64,000 bases of DNA, taken from JAPPFW01 sp965200835. Its GTDB lineage: Bacteria; Actinomycetota; Acidimicrobiia; Spongiisociales; Spongiisociaceae. Position numbers and translations under genes: made by a program. This document shows positions 19,208-28,328 of the stretch, in pieces. Below the pieces are notes generated by a model. That model searched no databases. It saw only the letters and a list, made by a program, of their open reading frames with translations, and had not been told where the DNA came from. The DNA lies in NCBI GenBank assembly GCA_965200835.1, contig OZ241390.1:2604001-2668000 (forward strand). The letters run 5' to 3'. Positions within the stretch are counted from its first letter, which is position 1, and every line of letters starts with the position of its first letter.

Positions 19208-20818
19208 TCAGCTCGGTTGTGGCATAGGTACTATCACACCGGGGTTGAGGACTCCTTTGGGGTCGAGATGGGCCTTGGCTCTGGTGAGGATGTCGCCGAA
19301 GAGTGGAGGGCGCTGCTGGTGGTACCAGGCTTGGTGATCGCGGCCGATGGCGTGGTGGTGGGTGATGGTGCCTTCGTTGTCCAGCACGGCATCCGATACG
19401 GCGCGCTTGATCTCCCGCCACTGCTCCAGCATCGATCCGGGCCGGGCAGCACGGTGGAAGGCGAAGTAAGGAGCGGGGCCGTCCGGGTAAGTGTGGCTGA
19501 ACCGGCATGACACGGCCCCTTCCTGCCCGGTGACCGTCCGGATGGCCTCCTGGGTGGCACTCGTTACCGCGTGATAGAACGACTCGAACCGGTCCCAGGT
19601 GATGGCCGACTCGAAGGTATCGGAGATGATGCCGAGCGGGGTGAGGATCTCCCGGTTGTAGGGCATCCTGATGAATGCCTCCCGCCACGCACCGACCGTT
19701 CCCAGCAGGTGAGCACCTGAGCCCGTATGCCCCTCCAGGTCGGGTGTTCCGCCATGATCGAGCACACACTGTTCGGCCAGGTCCATCCAGGCATCGACCG
19801 GACGATCTGCCGACTCGAAGGACACCACCATTAGCGAGAACGTACCGTCTCCCGCACCGTTGACTTGCAGCTCCACTCCGTCGACGATTCGCACGTTGGC
19901 CGGGAACAGACCAGCCTGGGAGATAGCCCTCACTGCCCGGGCAGCCTGCAGGAAGTCCGGGAACCGGAAGCCAGAGGTGGCCTTGAAACGGACCCGGCCC
20001 TGGACCCGCACCCAGGCTTCGGTGATGACGCCCAGCGAACCCTCCGAGCCGATAACCAAGCGGTCCGGGCTGGGACCGGCGCCCGACGCGGGAAGGCGCC
20101 GGGACTCCATCCGACCGGCCGGGGTGACCAGGGTGACGCTCTCGACCAGGTCGTCTATGTGGGTGTAGAGGGTGGCGAAGTGGCCCCCGGATCGGGTGGC
20201 GATCCAACCGCCCAGCGTCGAGTGCTGGAAGGATTGGGGAAAATGCCGCAGTGTCACACCGTGAGGCTTCAGGGCCGCTTCGAGTTCCGGCCCGCGGGCT
20301 CCGCCCTGGATCCGGGCCACCGTCGAGATGGGATCGACTTCTAGGACCCGGTTCATTCTGGTGGTGTCGAGGGTTACCGTTCCGGCGTACCCGTCACCGA
20401 TATCGGGGGTGACGCCTCCCACGACCGACGAACCACCACCATAGGGGATGAGGGCCGCACCCTGTTCACCCGCCCATTCCATCAACGCCACCAGGTCGGA
20501 CTCGTCGCGCGGATAGGCAACGACATCGGGAGCGTGGTCGAAGTCGTTGGCGAAGATCCGGATCGAATCGGGCTGGGATTGGCCAAAGCTATGCAGGACC
20601 CGCTCGTACGGATCCTGGGTGCAGATCGCCGTGACGCCTTCGGGCGGACTCAGGCGAGGTTTCGGAAGCGAGACCCGGTCGACAGTAGGTGTCCACGCCT
20701 CTCCGGAGCCGCGTATACCGAAGTCTTCGGCCAGGGTACGGAGCAACGTTTCCCTGTCACAGGACGCCAAACCATCGCCCTCGTATCCCCATCCCCAGAA
20801 CTTGAGCCGTTTTCCCAA
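19208..20818 (-). CDS. FAD-binding oxidoreductase, alkylglycerone-phosphate synthase-like
   Basis: 536 residues of the FAD-linked oxidase (VAO/PCMH) family. It begins LKFWGWGYEG, as in bacterial AGPS-like proteins. The FAD-binding half contains IPYGGGSSVVGGV, then HSTLGGWIATRSGGHFAT and GSEGSLGVITEAW. The C-terminal half has the HxHHAIGRDH-type segment (THHHAIGRDH) and ends HLDPKGVLNPGV. Known relatives make ether-lipid precursors or oxidise 2-hydroxy acids; which applies here is not decidable. The frame is intact and the length matches the family. Its 3' end carries the right copy of the 52-bp direct repeat. Confidence 0.87.
   Translation of the reverse strand: MGKRLKFWGWGYEGDGLASCDRETLLRTLAEDFGIRGSGEAWTPTVDRVSLPKPRLSPPEGVTAICTQDPYERVLHSFGQSQPDSIRIFANDFDHAPDVVAYPRDESDLVALMEWAGEQGAALIPYGGGSSVVGGVTPDIGDGYAGTVTLDTTRMNRVLEVDPISTVARIQGGARGPELEAALKPHGVTLRHFPQSFQHSTLGGWIATRSGGHFATLYTHIDDLVESVTLVTPAGRMESRRLPASGAGPSPDRLVIGSEGSLGVITEAWVRVQGRVRFKATSGFRFPDFLQAARAVRAISQAGLFPANVRIVDGVELQVNGAGDGTFSLMVVSFESADRPVDAWMDLAEQCVLDHGGTPDLEGHTGSGAHLLGTVGAWREAFIRMPYNREILTPLGIISDTFESAITWDRFESFYHAVTSATQEAIRTVTGQEGAVSCRFSHTYPDGPAPYFAFHRAARPGSMLEQWREIKRAVSDAVLDNEGTITHHHAIGRDHQAWYHQQRPPLFGDILTRAKAHLDPKGVLNPGVIVPMPQPS
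19239..19290 (-). repeat. Right copy of ~52-bp direct repeat, inside FAD oxidase 3' end
   Basis: Matches 15422-15474 in the same orientation with only one indel and one substitution. The 3.8 kb between the copies holds the IS3 remnant and the RCC1/SLH pseudogene. No integrase gene is visible, so an att-site interpretation is open. Confidence 0.65.
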
Positions 20819-21177
20819 GGATTCCTGAACCTTATAGTAAAGGTAGTAGGTAAGTCACGGCACTACCCGGTTGTCGGAGCACGAAGTGAGTAGCCGTATG
20901 TTGCTGGCGGGAGATGGGATAGAAAGAGTTATGGGACAGATATCGTGAGACAGTGTTCACTTTACTCACCCATCACGGACAAGTTTCATCATCGATCATC
21001 ATGGCCACTGAAGTTACCGGAATCGTCTCCACACAACCTCACCGGATAGGCTGCGTTCTCGGGAAGGAGGTCCTCAGATACCATCAACGATGACCTTAAC
21101 CGGCGGAGCAGATCGAGGTGGCCAACCTGAGAGCTAACCCGGCCGGGTCGGAGCATTTCCATCGCTAGATCCCCTCG
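20819..21177. other. Intergenic gap between divergent genes
   Basis: 359 bp between the divergent FAD oxidase and DMT transporter genes. It is AT-richer near 20830-20850, where a TATAAG-like sequence on the minus strand could serve the oxidase gene. I see no gene, repeat copy or clear terminator. Confidence 0.5.
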
Positions 21178-22107
21178 ATGACGGGCACCGAAGCCCGGAT
21201 TTCTGACCGCACCGTATGGATGCTGGTGCTGGTCATCAGTGCTGGATGGGGGACCGGCACCGTGGTGATCCGGGTCGCCCTGCGGGAGGGGCTGGGCCCG
21301 ATTACGACCGCCGCAGCCTCCTCCCTGATCGCGGCAGTCGGGGTGACGGCGTTGCTGGTAGGGCGCCGGAAAGGGATGGAGCTGGGCCCGGCCGAATGGA
21401 GGATCGGAGCGGTGCTGTCGGTCCTGAGCGTGCTGCTTCCTTACCAAGTCCGTAACCTGGGATTGCAATACGCTTCGGCAGGCTTCATCAGCCTGATCAG
21501 TTCCCTGGTTCCGCTGGTCACCGCCGTGGTGGCGCACTTCAGCCTGGCCGGCGAACGACTGAAGATGGTCACCGTGGCCAGCTTGCTGATCGGGCTCGCC
21601 GGGGTGGCCGTGTTGTTGCTCGGCGGGGACTCCGGTCTGGCCGAGGGTGGTAACCCGGTACTGGCCGGTTCGCTTTGTCTGATCAGCGTCGTATCCGTGT
21701 CCTTCGCGGCTGTGTATGCCAAGCGTTACGCCGGCAGCTATTCGGTGCTGGCGGTCACGCTGGTCCAGCTAGCGCTCGGATCCTTCGGGCTGATACTGGT
21801 GGCACTGGCCGTCGAAGGGGTTCCAGAAAGCCTGTCCCTGCTGGGCGGTGCCAGCCTGGTTTACATCGGTCTGGTCGGCAACTTCCTCCCGCTCGCTCTC
21901 TACTTCTTCCTGATCCGGTACGTGACTGTTACCTATTCCACCATCGTCGGTTACATAGTTCCGTTCATCGCGGCCTTCGCCGGTGTCTGGCTCCTCGACG
22001 AGCAGATCCAGCCTGGCATCGTATTGGGGGGCGCGCTCGTCTTGGGAGGAGTGGTGGTGACCGATCTGGTCCGGATCCGGGACTCCCGCCGGGAGCTATC
22101 GACGTAG
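21178..22107 (+). CDS. DMT superfamily transporter (EamA domains)
   Basis: A 309-residue integral membrane protein with about ten hydrophobic helices arranged as two EamA repeats. An AGWGTGTVVIRVALREGLGP start and an LPYQVRNLGLQYASAGFISLISSLVPLVTA-like first-repeat end are typical of drug/metabolite exporters, and the second repeat ends with IVLGGALVLGGVVV. It probably exports or takes up small metabolites, but substrates in this family cannot be assigned from sequence. It precedes the dehydrogenase-kinase-aldolase genes by about 110 bp and may share their transcript. Confidence 0.85.
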   Translation: MTGTEARISDRTVWMLVLVISAGWGTGTVVIRVALREGLGPITTAAASSLIAAVGVTALLVGRRKGMELGPAEWRIGAVLSVLSVLLPYQVRNLGLQYASAGFISLISSLVPLVTAVVAHFSLAGERLKMVTVASLLIGLAGVAVLLLGGDSGLAEGGNPVLAGSLCLISVVSVSFAAVYAKRYAGSYSVLAVTLVQLALGSFGLILVALAVEGVPESLSLLGGASLVYIGLVGNFLPLALYFFLIRYVTVTYSTIVGYIVPFIAAFAGVWLLDEQIQPGIVLGGALVLGGVVVTDLVRIRDSRRELST

Positions 22108-22219
22108 TCACCCACCGCGGCCGGCCGCCCAGTTCCCGAGGGTGGTACGGTCAGCTTCCAGCCAAGGATGTCCGGCCGGAGCGTTGCTCTGTTCCGGTGT
22201 CGACCATCCGGGAGGGGCT

Positions 22220-23239
22220 GTGCGAGTAGCGGTCATCACTGGACCGGGCCAGGTCGAGATTCGTCATGAGGACTACCCGAAACCGGGGAAGGACCAAGTG
22301 CTGGTCGATCTGGCCGCCTGCGGGGTCTGTACGTTCGAACGCCGCCTGTTCGCCGGGGAGAACCACTGGTACCCGGTGTCGGCCGGTCACGAAGCGGCCG
22401 CAACCATCGTCGCAGCGGGGGAGGCGGTGGATGGGCTGGCCGGATCTCCCCAGGTCGGTAACCGGGTAACCCTGGATCTGCTGACCAGATGCCTCACCTG
22501 CGGACCCTGCCGGAGGGGCAGGACCGCCTTGTGCCAGTACCAGCAGGGTCGCACCCTGTCCGACGGTACGGTCGCCCTCGGCGGTTTCGTCGAGACCATC
22601 ACCATCGATGCCCGCTCGGTCCATCCGGTAGGCGAGGCATCCATGGTCCATGCCGCCATGGGTGAGCCGCTTGCCTGCTGCCTCCATTCCCTCCGCCGGG
22701 GCGGGTTCCGTGCCGGTGATCGGGTGGCGATCATCGGGGGTGGGCTGATGGGGCGGCTCCATCTGGCGCTGACCCGCCTGGGGGGAGCGTCTCGGACCGG
22801 CGTGGTCGATCCATCCTCCGAGCGACGCCGCCAGGCCACGGGGGCGGGTGCCGACTGGGTGGCGACCCCCGAGAGGGCCGGCGGGTTGGCCGGGACACAG
22901 GATGTGGTGTTCGTGGCAGCCATGGGAGGCGTGGATCTGGCTCTCGAGCTGGCCGATACCGGTGGCACCGTGGTGCTCTTCAGCGCGTTCGATCCCCAGG
23001 TCAGGGCTTCGATCGGCGCTGACCGGTCCCATCGCCGGGAGATCTCGATCGTCGGCGCCTACAACCAGGAACCGGAGGACTGGCGCCTAGCTGCCAACCT
23101 CATCCGCTCCGGCGTTCTGGCCCCAGATCTGGATCGGCTGGTCACCGCCCGATACCCGTTCGACCGGGTGAGCGACGCCCTGACTCGAGTGACCACCCAA
23201 CCCACCTTCCGAGTGTTCGTAGAGTATGACCGCCTCTGA
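22220..23239 (+). CDS. Zinc-dependent MDR alcohol/polyol dehydrogenase
   Basis: 339 residues of the medium-chain dehydrogenase family. The catalytic zinc site uses CGVCTFERR and the GHEAAATIV histidine. The structural zinc site has the CLTCGPCRRGRTALC four-cysteine lobe. The cofactor fold is VAIIGGGLMGRLHL, with GVVDPSSERR after it. The GTG at 22220 is preceded by GGGAGGGG, which favours it over upstream in-frame starts. It overlaps the FGGY kinase gene by 14 nt. With the kinase and aldolase it suggests oxidation of a sugar or polyol to a ketose that is then phosphorylated and cleaved. Confidence 0.87.
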   Translation: MRVAVITGPGQVEIRHEDYPKPGKDQVLVDLAACGVCTFERRLFAGENHWYPVSAGHEAAATIVAAGEAVDGLAGSPQVGNRVTLDLLTRCLTCGPCRRGRTALCQYQQGRTLSDGTVALGGFVETITIDARSVHPVGEASMVHAAMGEPLACCLHSLRRGGFRAGDRVAIIGGGLMGRLHLALTRLGGASRTGVVDPSSERRRQATGAGADWVATPERAGGLAGTQDVVFVAAMGGVDLALELADTGGTVVLFSAFDPQVRASIGADRSHRREISIVGAYNQEPEDWRLAANLIRSGVLAPDLDRLVTARYPFDRVSDALTRVTTQPTFRVFVEYDRL

Positions 23240-24569
23240 TGGCCGTCCGGTGGCGGTCGGGGTCGACATCGGTACCGGCTCGGCGCGGGCGGTGGCTGTC
23301 GATCGGGAGGGACAGGTCGTAGCGGGGGCGAGGGCCGCTTACCCGCCGAAATGGGACAACGGACCAGAGGGTGAGGTCGATCCGGCCATCTGGCTGGCAG
23401 CACTGTGCCAGGCGATTCGGGATCTCCGATGCGACCGCCCTTCAGCACTGGGCGTGGGCGGCCACGGCCCGACCACCGTTGCGGCGGGCGGGGAGCTGGC
23501 GCTCACCTACCGGCATCCGGCCGGGGCGTCGGCAGACTTCGCCGGCCAGCATGAGGCACAGGCCGCCCTGCTGGGGGAGCGGTTCGGATCGGCCACCCGA
23601 CCCCGGCTGATGTGGGATTTCATGCTGGGATGCCTCGGCGGTGCGGACCATTTTCAGGCGGTCTGGCCGGGGACCGACGGCCTGGATAGTTTCGGGGAAC
23701 CGATCCCGGTGGGTTCCCCTGCCGGAGTCACGGACGGAAGCCACGGCTTGCCACCAGGCATCGTGCTGGCTCCGGGCGCCAACGACGCGTATCTGACTGC
23801 GTGGGGCTGTGGCATCGATATGCCCGGGCTGGGCTTCGATCCCGGAGGCCGGACCGGGGGTCTGGGGGTGGCGGTTCCAGCTTCGGATCACGGATGGGTG
23901 GCCGATTACGGGATCCCCAGCCACGCGCCGGGGGTGGTGATAGTGGGCGGTCCGGTCGCTTCTCACGGCTCCATGCTGGACTGGTGCTCGGGCCTGTCCG
24001 GTCGAGGGATACCGGAGCTGCTGGAGCGGGCCGGCCGGGTGCCACCTGGATCGGGCGGGGTGATGGTGCTGCCCTTCCTGGATGGCGAGCGGGCACCCCG
24101 CTGGGTCCCCGGCTTGCGAGCCGAGATCATGGGCCTGGGCAGGGGTGCCGGGGTGGGTGAGGTGACCAGGGCCATCCTGGAGTCGACCGCCTACGGGCTG
24201 GCCCACATAGCTCTCGATCTGGCTGCTCGTGGGGTGCACCTCCACCGGGTGGTCAGCTCGGGAAGCCCCTCCCGGAGCCCCCTGTGGACTTCGATCAAGT
24301 CCGATGTCCTGGGGGTGCCTTTCGACGTGCCCACCTGCCACGAGATGGCCGCTTATGGAGCCGCCCTCACCGCAGGCGCGGCGATAGGGTGGTGGCCGCG
24401 GCCCGGCGACGGTAGGCCGGGCGAATGGCCCACCCCGCCTGTCACAACCTTCGAACCGGTCAACCACCCTGAGTACGAGGAGGGGCTGCGGCGGTTCATC
24501 AGCCTGGGTGATCAGGCGGTCGCTCGACTCGGCCGGTCACCGGAGAAACAGGAGGTCGGTGGTGGTTAG
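23226..24569 (+). CDS. FGGY family carbohydrate kinase (xylulokinase-like)
   Basis: 447 residues with two actin-like domains. The N-terminal phosphate loop is VGVDIGTGSARAVAVD. The second-domain ATP motif is near GGVMVLPFLDGERAPRW and ESTAYGLAHIALDL. The late VVSSGSPSRSPLW segment corresponds to the usual GGGAxSxxW. FGGY kinases phosphorylate ketoses, polyols or, in LsrK, autoinducer-2. The flanking MDR dehydrogenase and class I aldolase suggest a linear sugar route. The frame is intact and the start overlaps the preceding gene. Confidence 0.87.
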   Translation: MTASDGRPVAVGVDIGTGSARAVAVDREGQVVAGARAAYPPKWDNGPEGEVDPAIWLAALCQAIRDLRCDRPSALGVGGHGPTTVAAGGELALTYRHPAGASADFAGQHEAQAALLGERFGSATRPRLMWDFMLGCLGGADHFQAVWPGTDGLDSFGEPIPVGSPAGVTDGSHGLPPGIVLAPGANDAYLTAWGCGIDMPGLGFDPGGRTGGLGVAVPASDHGWVADYGIPSHAPGVVIVGGPVASHGSMLDWCSGLSGRGIPELLERAGRVPPGSGGVMVLPFLDGERAPRWVPGLRAEIMGLGRGAGVGEVTRAILESTAYGLAHIALDLAARGVHLHRVVSSGSPSRSPLWTSIKSDVLGVPFDVPTCHEMAAYGAALTAGAAIGWWPRPGDGRPGEWPTPPVTTFEPVNHPEYEEGLRRFISLGDQAVARLGRSPEKQEVGGG

Positions 24570-25380
24570 GTCGGTGTGGCATGGAGAGTCGCGCATGGGT
24601 CAGGTGTCCTCGGCGGTCGGGGCAGGCAAGGTCCGCCGGTTCTCCCGATTCATGGGCAGGGACGGGCGGGCACTGCTGGTAGCCATCGACATGCAGCTGG
24701 CCAGCGGCGACGGCCCGGCGCTCGATGTGGTGATGGATATTGCTCGGGGCGGGCCGGACGGCATCCTGGCCACCTGGCACCTCGCCCGCCGGTATTCGGA
24801 GGCGTTCGCCCGGTGTGGTCTGGTGCTGCGAATGGACGGTGGTGCAACCTTCCTGGGCCGCGCGTCGGCGGACGATCACCTGCCCCTCCTGTACCGGGCT
24901 GAGGAGGCCGCTCGTATCGGCGCCGACGCGGTGGTGCTCATGGTCTATCCCGGTAAGGACGACGAAGTGCGGTCGCTTGGCCAGCTGGCGACCTTGGTGG
25001 GGGAGTGCGAGCAGCTCGGGCTGCCGGTGGTGGCCGAATCCATCCCGGGCGGTTGGGGAAGGGACGTGCCGTGGGATTCCGAGCACATCGCCCGGGCTGC
25101 CCGGGTGTGCGTGGAGATCGGGGCCGATGCCATCAAGACGATGGCTCCGCCGGAGGTGGAGGATCTGGAGCGCGTGGTGGAGAGCTGCCAGGTTCCTCTC
25201 TTCGTATTGGGAGGCCCCAGGAGAGATAGCGAGGATGAGGCGGTCGACCACGCCCGGCGGGTGGTGGAGGCCGGCGCGTCGGGCATCGTCTTCGGACGCA
25301 ACACCTGGGGAGCCGCCGATCCCACTGCCATGGTGCGACGCCTCTACCAGGCGGTTCACGGTCGGGCGAGGGTCGAGTGA
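24562..25380 (+). CDS. Class I aldolase of the DeoC/LacD/FbaB (DhnA) type
   Basis: About 272 residues forming a TIM barrel. LLVAIDMQLASG opens the barrel. GADAIKTM carries the expected Schiff-base lysine, and FVLGGPRRDSEDEA followed by GASGIVFGRNTWG is the phosphate-binding end seen in FbaB/LsrF proteins. It would cleave a phosphorylated ketose. AGGAGG at 24550-24555, 6 nt before GTG 24562, supports this start, overlapping the kinase stop; ATG 24595 is the alternative. It completes a dehydrogenase-kinase-aldolase set beside a BMP binding protein. The exact sugar is unknown. Confidence 0.82.
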   Translation: MVRSVWHGESRMGQVSSAVGAGKVRRFSRFMGRDGRALLVAIDMQLASGDGPALDVVMDIARGGPDGILATWHLARRYSEAFARCGLVLRMDGGATFLGRASADDHLPLLYRAEEAARIGADAVVLMVYPGKDDEVRSLGQLATLVGECEQLGLPVVAESIPGGWGRDVPWDSEHIARAARVCVEIGADAIKTMAPPEVEDLERVVESCQVPLFVLGGPRRDSEDEAVDHARRVVEAGASGIVFGRNTWGAADPTAMVRRLYQAVHGRARVE

Positions 25381-25537
25381 CCCGGACCTCGCCGCGGGGA
25401 CTCGGTGTTCGAGAGATGGTGCAACTGGGGGTTATGGAAGGGACTGTCCTGGAATGAGCCGGTCGGGATTACTCTGGGCACGAACTCGCAGGACAGCGGG
25501 CGATGAATGTTCCCCATCGGCGGGGAGCGAGGAGCGA

Positions 25538-26701
25538 ATGAGAGCTATACGGGCCGGGCTGATACCCGGCGTGATCGTGCTGGCCCTGGTGGCCGCGGCC
25601 TGCGGGCGGAGCGGCGGGGACGACATCCAATCCACCGTCACCACCGAGACCGTGAGGTCGACCGACACCACTTCCGGGTCCGGACCCACTTCCACGACCG
25701 GTGAGGTCAGCGAGCCCGGTCCACCGGACTGGGGGGTGGCTGACTTCAACGGTGACAGCTCCGTCCGCCTGGCGGTTGTGACCGAAGGCGCCCGGGACGA
25801 CGGTGCCTATTACCAGGCTCTGGTGGAGCGAGTCCGGGCCATCACTGAGGAGGCCGGATATGAGCCTCCGCTGATCGTCGACCAGGTCCATCCCGCCGAT
25901 GCCCGGACCGAGCTGGAAAACGTGGTGGCGCAGGGGGCCGACCTGATCGCCATCGGATCCAGCAACCTGGCCGACGGGAACGAGGATCTGTTTCTCGAAT
26001 ACGAGGACATCTTCTGGTACTGCAACTGCGGCTCCGGTTACCAGGACACTCCGGGCCTGCTCCGCAGCACCGACAGCGGAGCGGAACTGGGAATCTCAGC
26101 CGGATACGCCACCGGCTTGCTCCTGGCGAACCGGGGTGAGACCCGAGCCGTGTTCCTCGGATGCTGCGACCTCAACTTCGAGAAGGAGTCCTTCCTGGCC
26201 TTCGAGCTCGGGCTGCGCCTGGTCGACGAAGGGTTCGAAGCGATCTACGTACCTACCGGGAACTTTCCGTTCGACTTCAACAACACCGCCGGGGCGACCG
26301 AGGCCTACCACACCGCGGTAGCCGAAGGCACCGGCGCCGTCTACCCCTTCCTGGGTGGTGCGCATGAGCCGATCGTCCGGCTGGCCAACCGTGACGGGTT
26401 GATCGTCATGACCGCCGGGTCATCGAGAGGATGTGAGCGCGAGGATCTTTCCTACGACATAGAGGTGCGGTTCGACGCCGGCGACTATCTGGTGCCGATC
26501 TTCGACGGGATCCTGGACGGAACAGCCGAGGAGGGAGGCGCCCGCCGGTTCACGGTCGGGATCGATCCACAAGTGGGGGCGGCCTTCTGCGGCCCGGCCA
26601 GCGATCACAACCAGGCGCTGGCCGACCTCAATACCCGCATCGGCTCCGGAGAGCTGGCAGACGAGATAGGAACGATCCTGTCGGAGGCGTACGGCTTCTA
26701 G
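25538..26701 (+). CDS. BMP family ABC transporter substrate-binding lipoprotein
   Basis: 387 residues. The signal peptide LIPGVIVLALVAAAC has an intact lipobox Cys, followed by a Ser/Thr/Gly-rich tether. The binding domain has RLAVVTEGARDDGAYYQAL and later GATEAYHTAVAEG, as in BMP/PnrA-type nucleoside receptors. The protein contains extra Cys pairs (WYCNCGSG, LGCCDLNFE), unusual for this family and possibly disulfides. The matching ATPase and permeases lie at 28329-31980, about 1.6 kb away and separated by a repeat copy and gene debris. GAGCGAGGAGC precedes the ATG. Confidence 0.88.
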   Translation: MRAIRAGLIPGVIVLALVAAACGRSGGDDIQSTVTTETVRSTDTTSGSGPTSTTGEVSEPGPPDWGVADFNGDSSVRLAVVTEGARDDGAYYQALVERVRAITEEAGYEPPLIVDQVHPADARTELENVVAQGADLIAIGSSNLADGNEDLFLEYEDIFWYCNCGSGYQDTPGLLRSTDSGAELGISAGYATGLLLANRGETRAVFLGCCDLNFEKESFLAFELGLRLVDEGFEAIYVPTGNFPFDFNNTAGATEAYHTAVAEGTGAVYPFLGGAHEPIVRLANRDGLIVMTAGSSRGCEREDLSYDIEVRFDAGDYLVPIFDGILDGTAEEGGARRFTVGIDPQVGAAFCGPASDHNQALADLNTRIGSGELADEIGTILSEAYGF

Positions 26702-26821
26702 CGAAAGGCGGGTCACGGGGACAGTCCGGCGATGGAGTCCTGCACTCCGGAAGAACGGATCACGGATGCCGGTCGGGCATAGGCCCCCCGGGGAACAGCC
26801 TCACGCCAAGGGGGTAGCCGC

Positions 26822-27008
26822 TGTCACACGCAGGTGGCATGCTGGTGGTAGCCGTATGCACCAGCGGTCCGTTGCCGACGTCGAACGGACCGGGTGGGAT
26901 CATCGATCCGAGCCGACCCTCGAGGCATCAGTGTGTCGCGCCCGGAACCCCGGAGGTGGTGGGCGGGGGAGGGCCCTTGCGGGGCGGCGTCGGCGGGCGT
27001 TTTTCGCG
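26822..27008 (+). repeat. Four-copy intergenic element, copy 2 (candidate small RNA gene)
   Basis: TGTCACAC at 26822-26829, 8 nt, then CATGCT at 26838-26843. The hairpin is CGGTCCG (26865-26871) with CGGACCG (26886-26892), enclosing the loop core GACGTCGA also seen in copies 1 and 3. The G-rich block is 26951-26976, followed by CCC-TTGC-GGG, GGCGGGCG and a T-run at 27000-27004. It lies between the BMP lipoprotein gene and its ATPase/permease genes. Confidence 0.75.
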
Positions 27009-27405
27009 AGGTATGACAGAGCAGCGAGGGGTACCAGCAGACATAACCTCTGTGATGGCCAGCCTGTGTGTCGACTGGTTGACGGGTGTCTCCGGCCTAA
27101 AGGTCGGAGGGTGGAACACGCACCAATGCTAGGATGCTGTGGATGTGAGTAAGGTCTATGAAACAACAGTTTCACAGGCAGAACTCCATGATGATGGGAA
27201 TCATCTGGGCTCGTTTCGCTGACGCGACAGCTAGCTACATCGATGTAGCTGCCAAGAGCAATGTTCCAACATTGGGTGTCGACGTTGAACAGTGCAGCCC
27301 TTCCAAAACTGCACCACTACACACGTGAAAGTTGACTGACAGGGAATAGTATGGACTGGGCAGGTTGATAATTCGCAGCTGCCGTTAAGGCAATTGGCTT
27401 ACGCC
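27009..27405. other. Gene-free stretch with palindromes
   Basis: AT-richer than the flanks. It holds a stem CTCCGGCC/GGTCGGAG with a TAAA loop at 27090-27109 and a perfect 18-bp palindrome, AGCTACATCGATGTAGCT, at 27233-27250. I recognise no protein or RNA gene. Confidence 0.5.
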
Positions 27406-27500
27406 TTGTATGCTGACATTAGGGGACTAGACCAGGTTGATCTATATCCAGAAGTCTACGCGGTCCGTATTGTGGTGCTTCCACATGTGAGGAGTACATT

Positions 27501-27752
27501 GTGAGAATACGTTTCGCTGATGGGACAGAAGGCGAGGCAGATCTTGCTGACTTTGTGGACCGTGGTGGTGCTTTCAAGTTATGGAACAGTTCTGGACTGT
27601 GGCAGTGTGAACGTATGAGTATCTCCCCAAAGAATCACACCATAGAGTGGGGACCTTCCGACGACCCATATAAGGTGATTGATTCTTCTCCGAGATTGCT
27701 ATATGGACGAGTATCAGGTCTAAGCAGAGACGATCTAACGCGTAGCTGTTAG
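27501..27752 (+). CDS. DUF2442 domain protein, probably N-terminally frameshifted
   Basis: 83 residues starting GTG. RIRFADGTEGEADLADFVDRGG is the hallmark of DUF2442 proteins, small proteins usually paired with DUF4160 and discussed as toxin-antitoxin-like modules. The usual N-terminal piece is present just upstream in another frame (DLYPEVYAVRIVVLP, about 27430-27490). A two-base insertion near 27486 would reconnect the two. The gene is therefore either a shortened protein from GTG 27501 or a remnant. A degraded DUF4160 gene follows, in the reverse of the common order. Confidence 0.6.
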   Translation: MRIRFADGTEGEADLADFVDRGGAFKLWNSSGLWQCERMSISPKNHTIEWGPSDDPYKVIDSSPRLLYGRVSGLSRDDLTRSC

Positions 27753-27799
27753 GCCCAAGAGTTTGACATAGCCTCATCAGTATAAATTAGTAAGGGAGA

Positions 27800-28070
27800 C
27801 TGGCAGCAATATACCGGATGGGGCGGCCTTATCATACAGATGTATTTTGGTGACAATCCCGGCCCACAGTTTCATGCTTGTTACCCGATTTATCCGCCGA
27901 TTGTAGTTGAGACTCATACGCTGCAGCCTTCAAGCAGACATCGCTTTCCTAAGGAGCAGATGCGCCTTGTATTGGAGTGGCACAGTTACGACAGACTGAG
28001 CTGTATCAAGCATGGGAGAGGGTGGAGAGTGGGCAGCCACCGGGTAGAATCAACCCACTATGGGTCCCTA
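27800..28070 (+). pseudogene. DUF4160 remnant
   Basis: MYFGDNPGPQFHACY at 27840 is the DUF4160 core, and GWGGLII just before it fits the N-terminus. RFPKEQMRLVLEW continues in frame, but the family's last helix, QLRQTELYQAWERV followed by GQPPGRINPL, is in another frame from about 27977. One missing G near 27975 explains this. The middle section is poorly conserved. It pairs with the DUF2442 gene upstream. Confidence 0.6.
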
Positions 28071-28328
28071 TGGGCAGGTTGTGCTTATGTATCGAGCATG
28101 GACCGCCTACCTGGACACCGCAATACTTGGCGTTACCTACGGAGATCGACGCAACAGGATGCAGCACGATTCGGGACACTTCCCCAGCACCCTTGACATA
28201 CAGCATCAGCCCGGCCTGATCCGCAGTTGGGGTGGAACGGGAAGGGTCGGTCAGCCCGCGGGATGAGCGCCAGGCGACGCGATGATGTATCCGGTCGACC
28301 CGAGCAGGTGACCGACCGTGACCATGAC

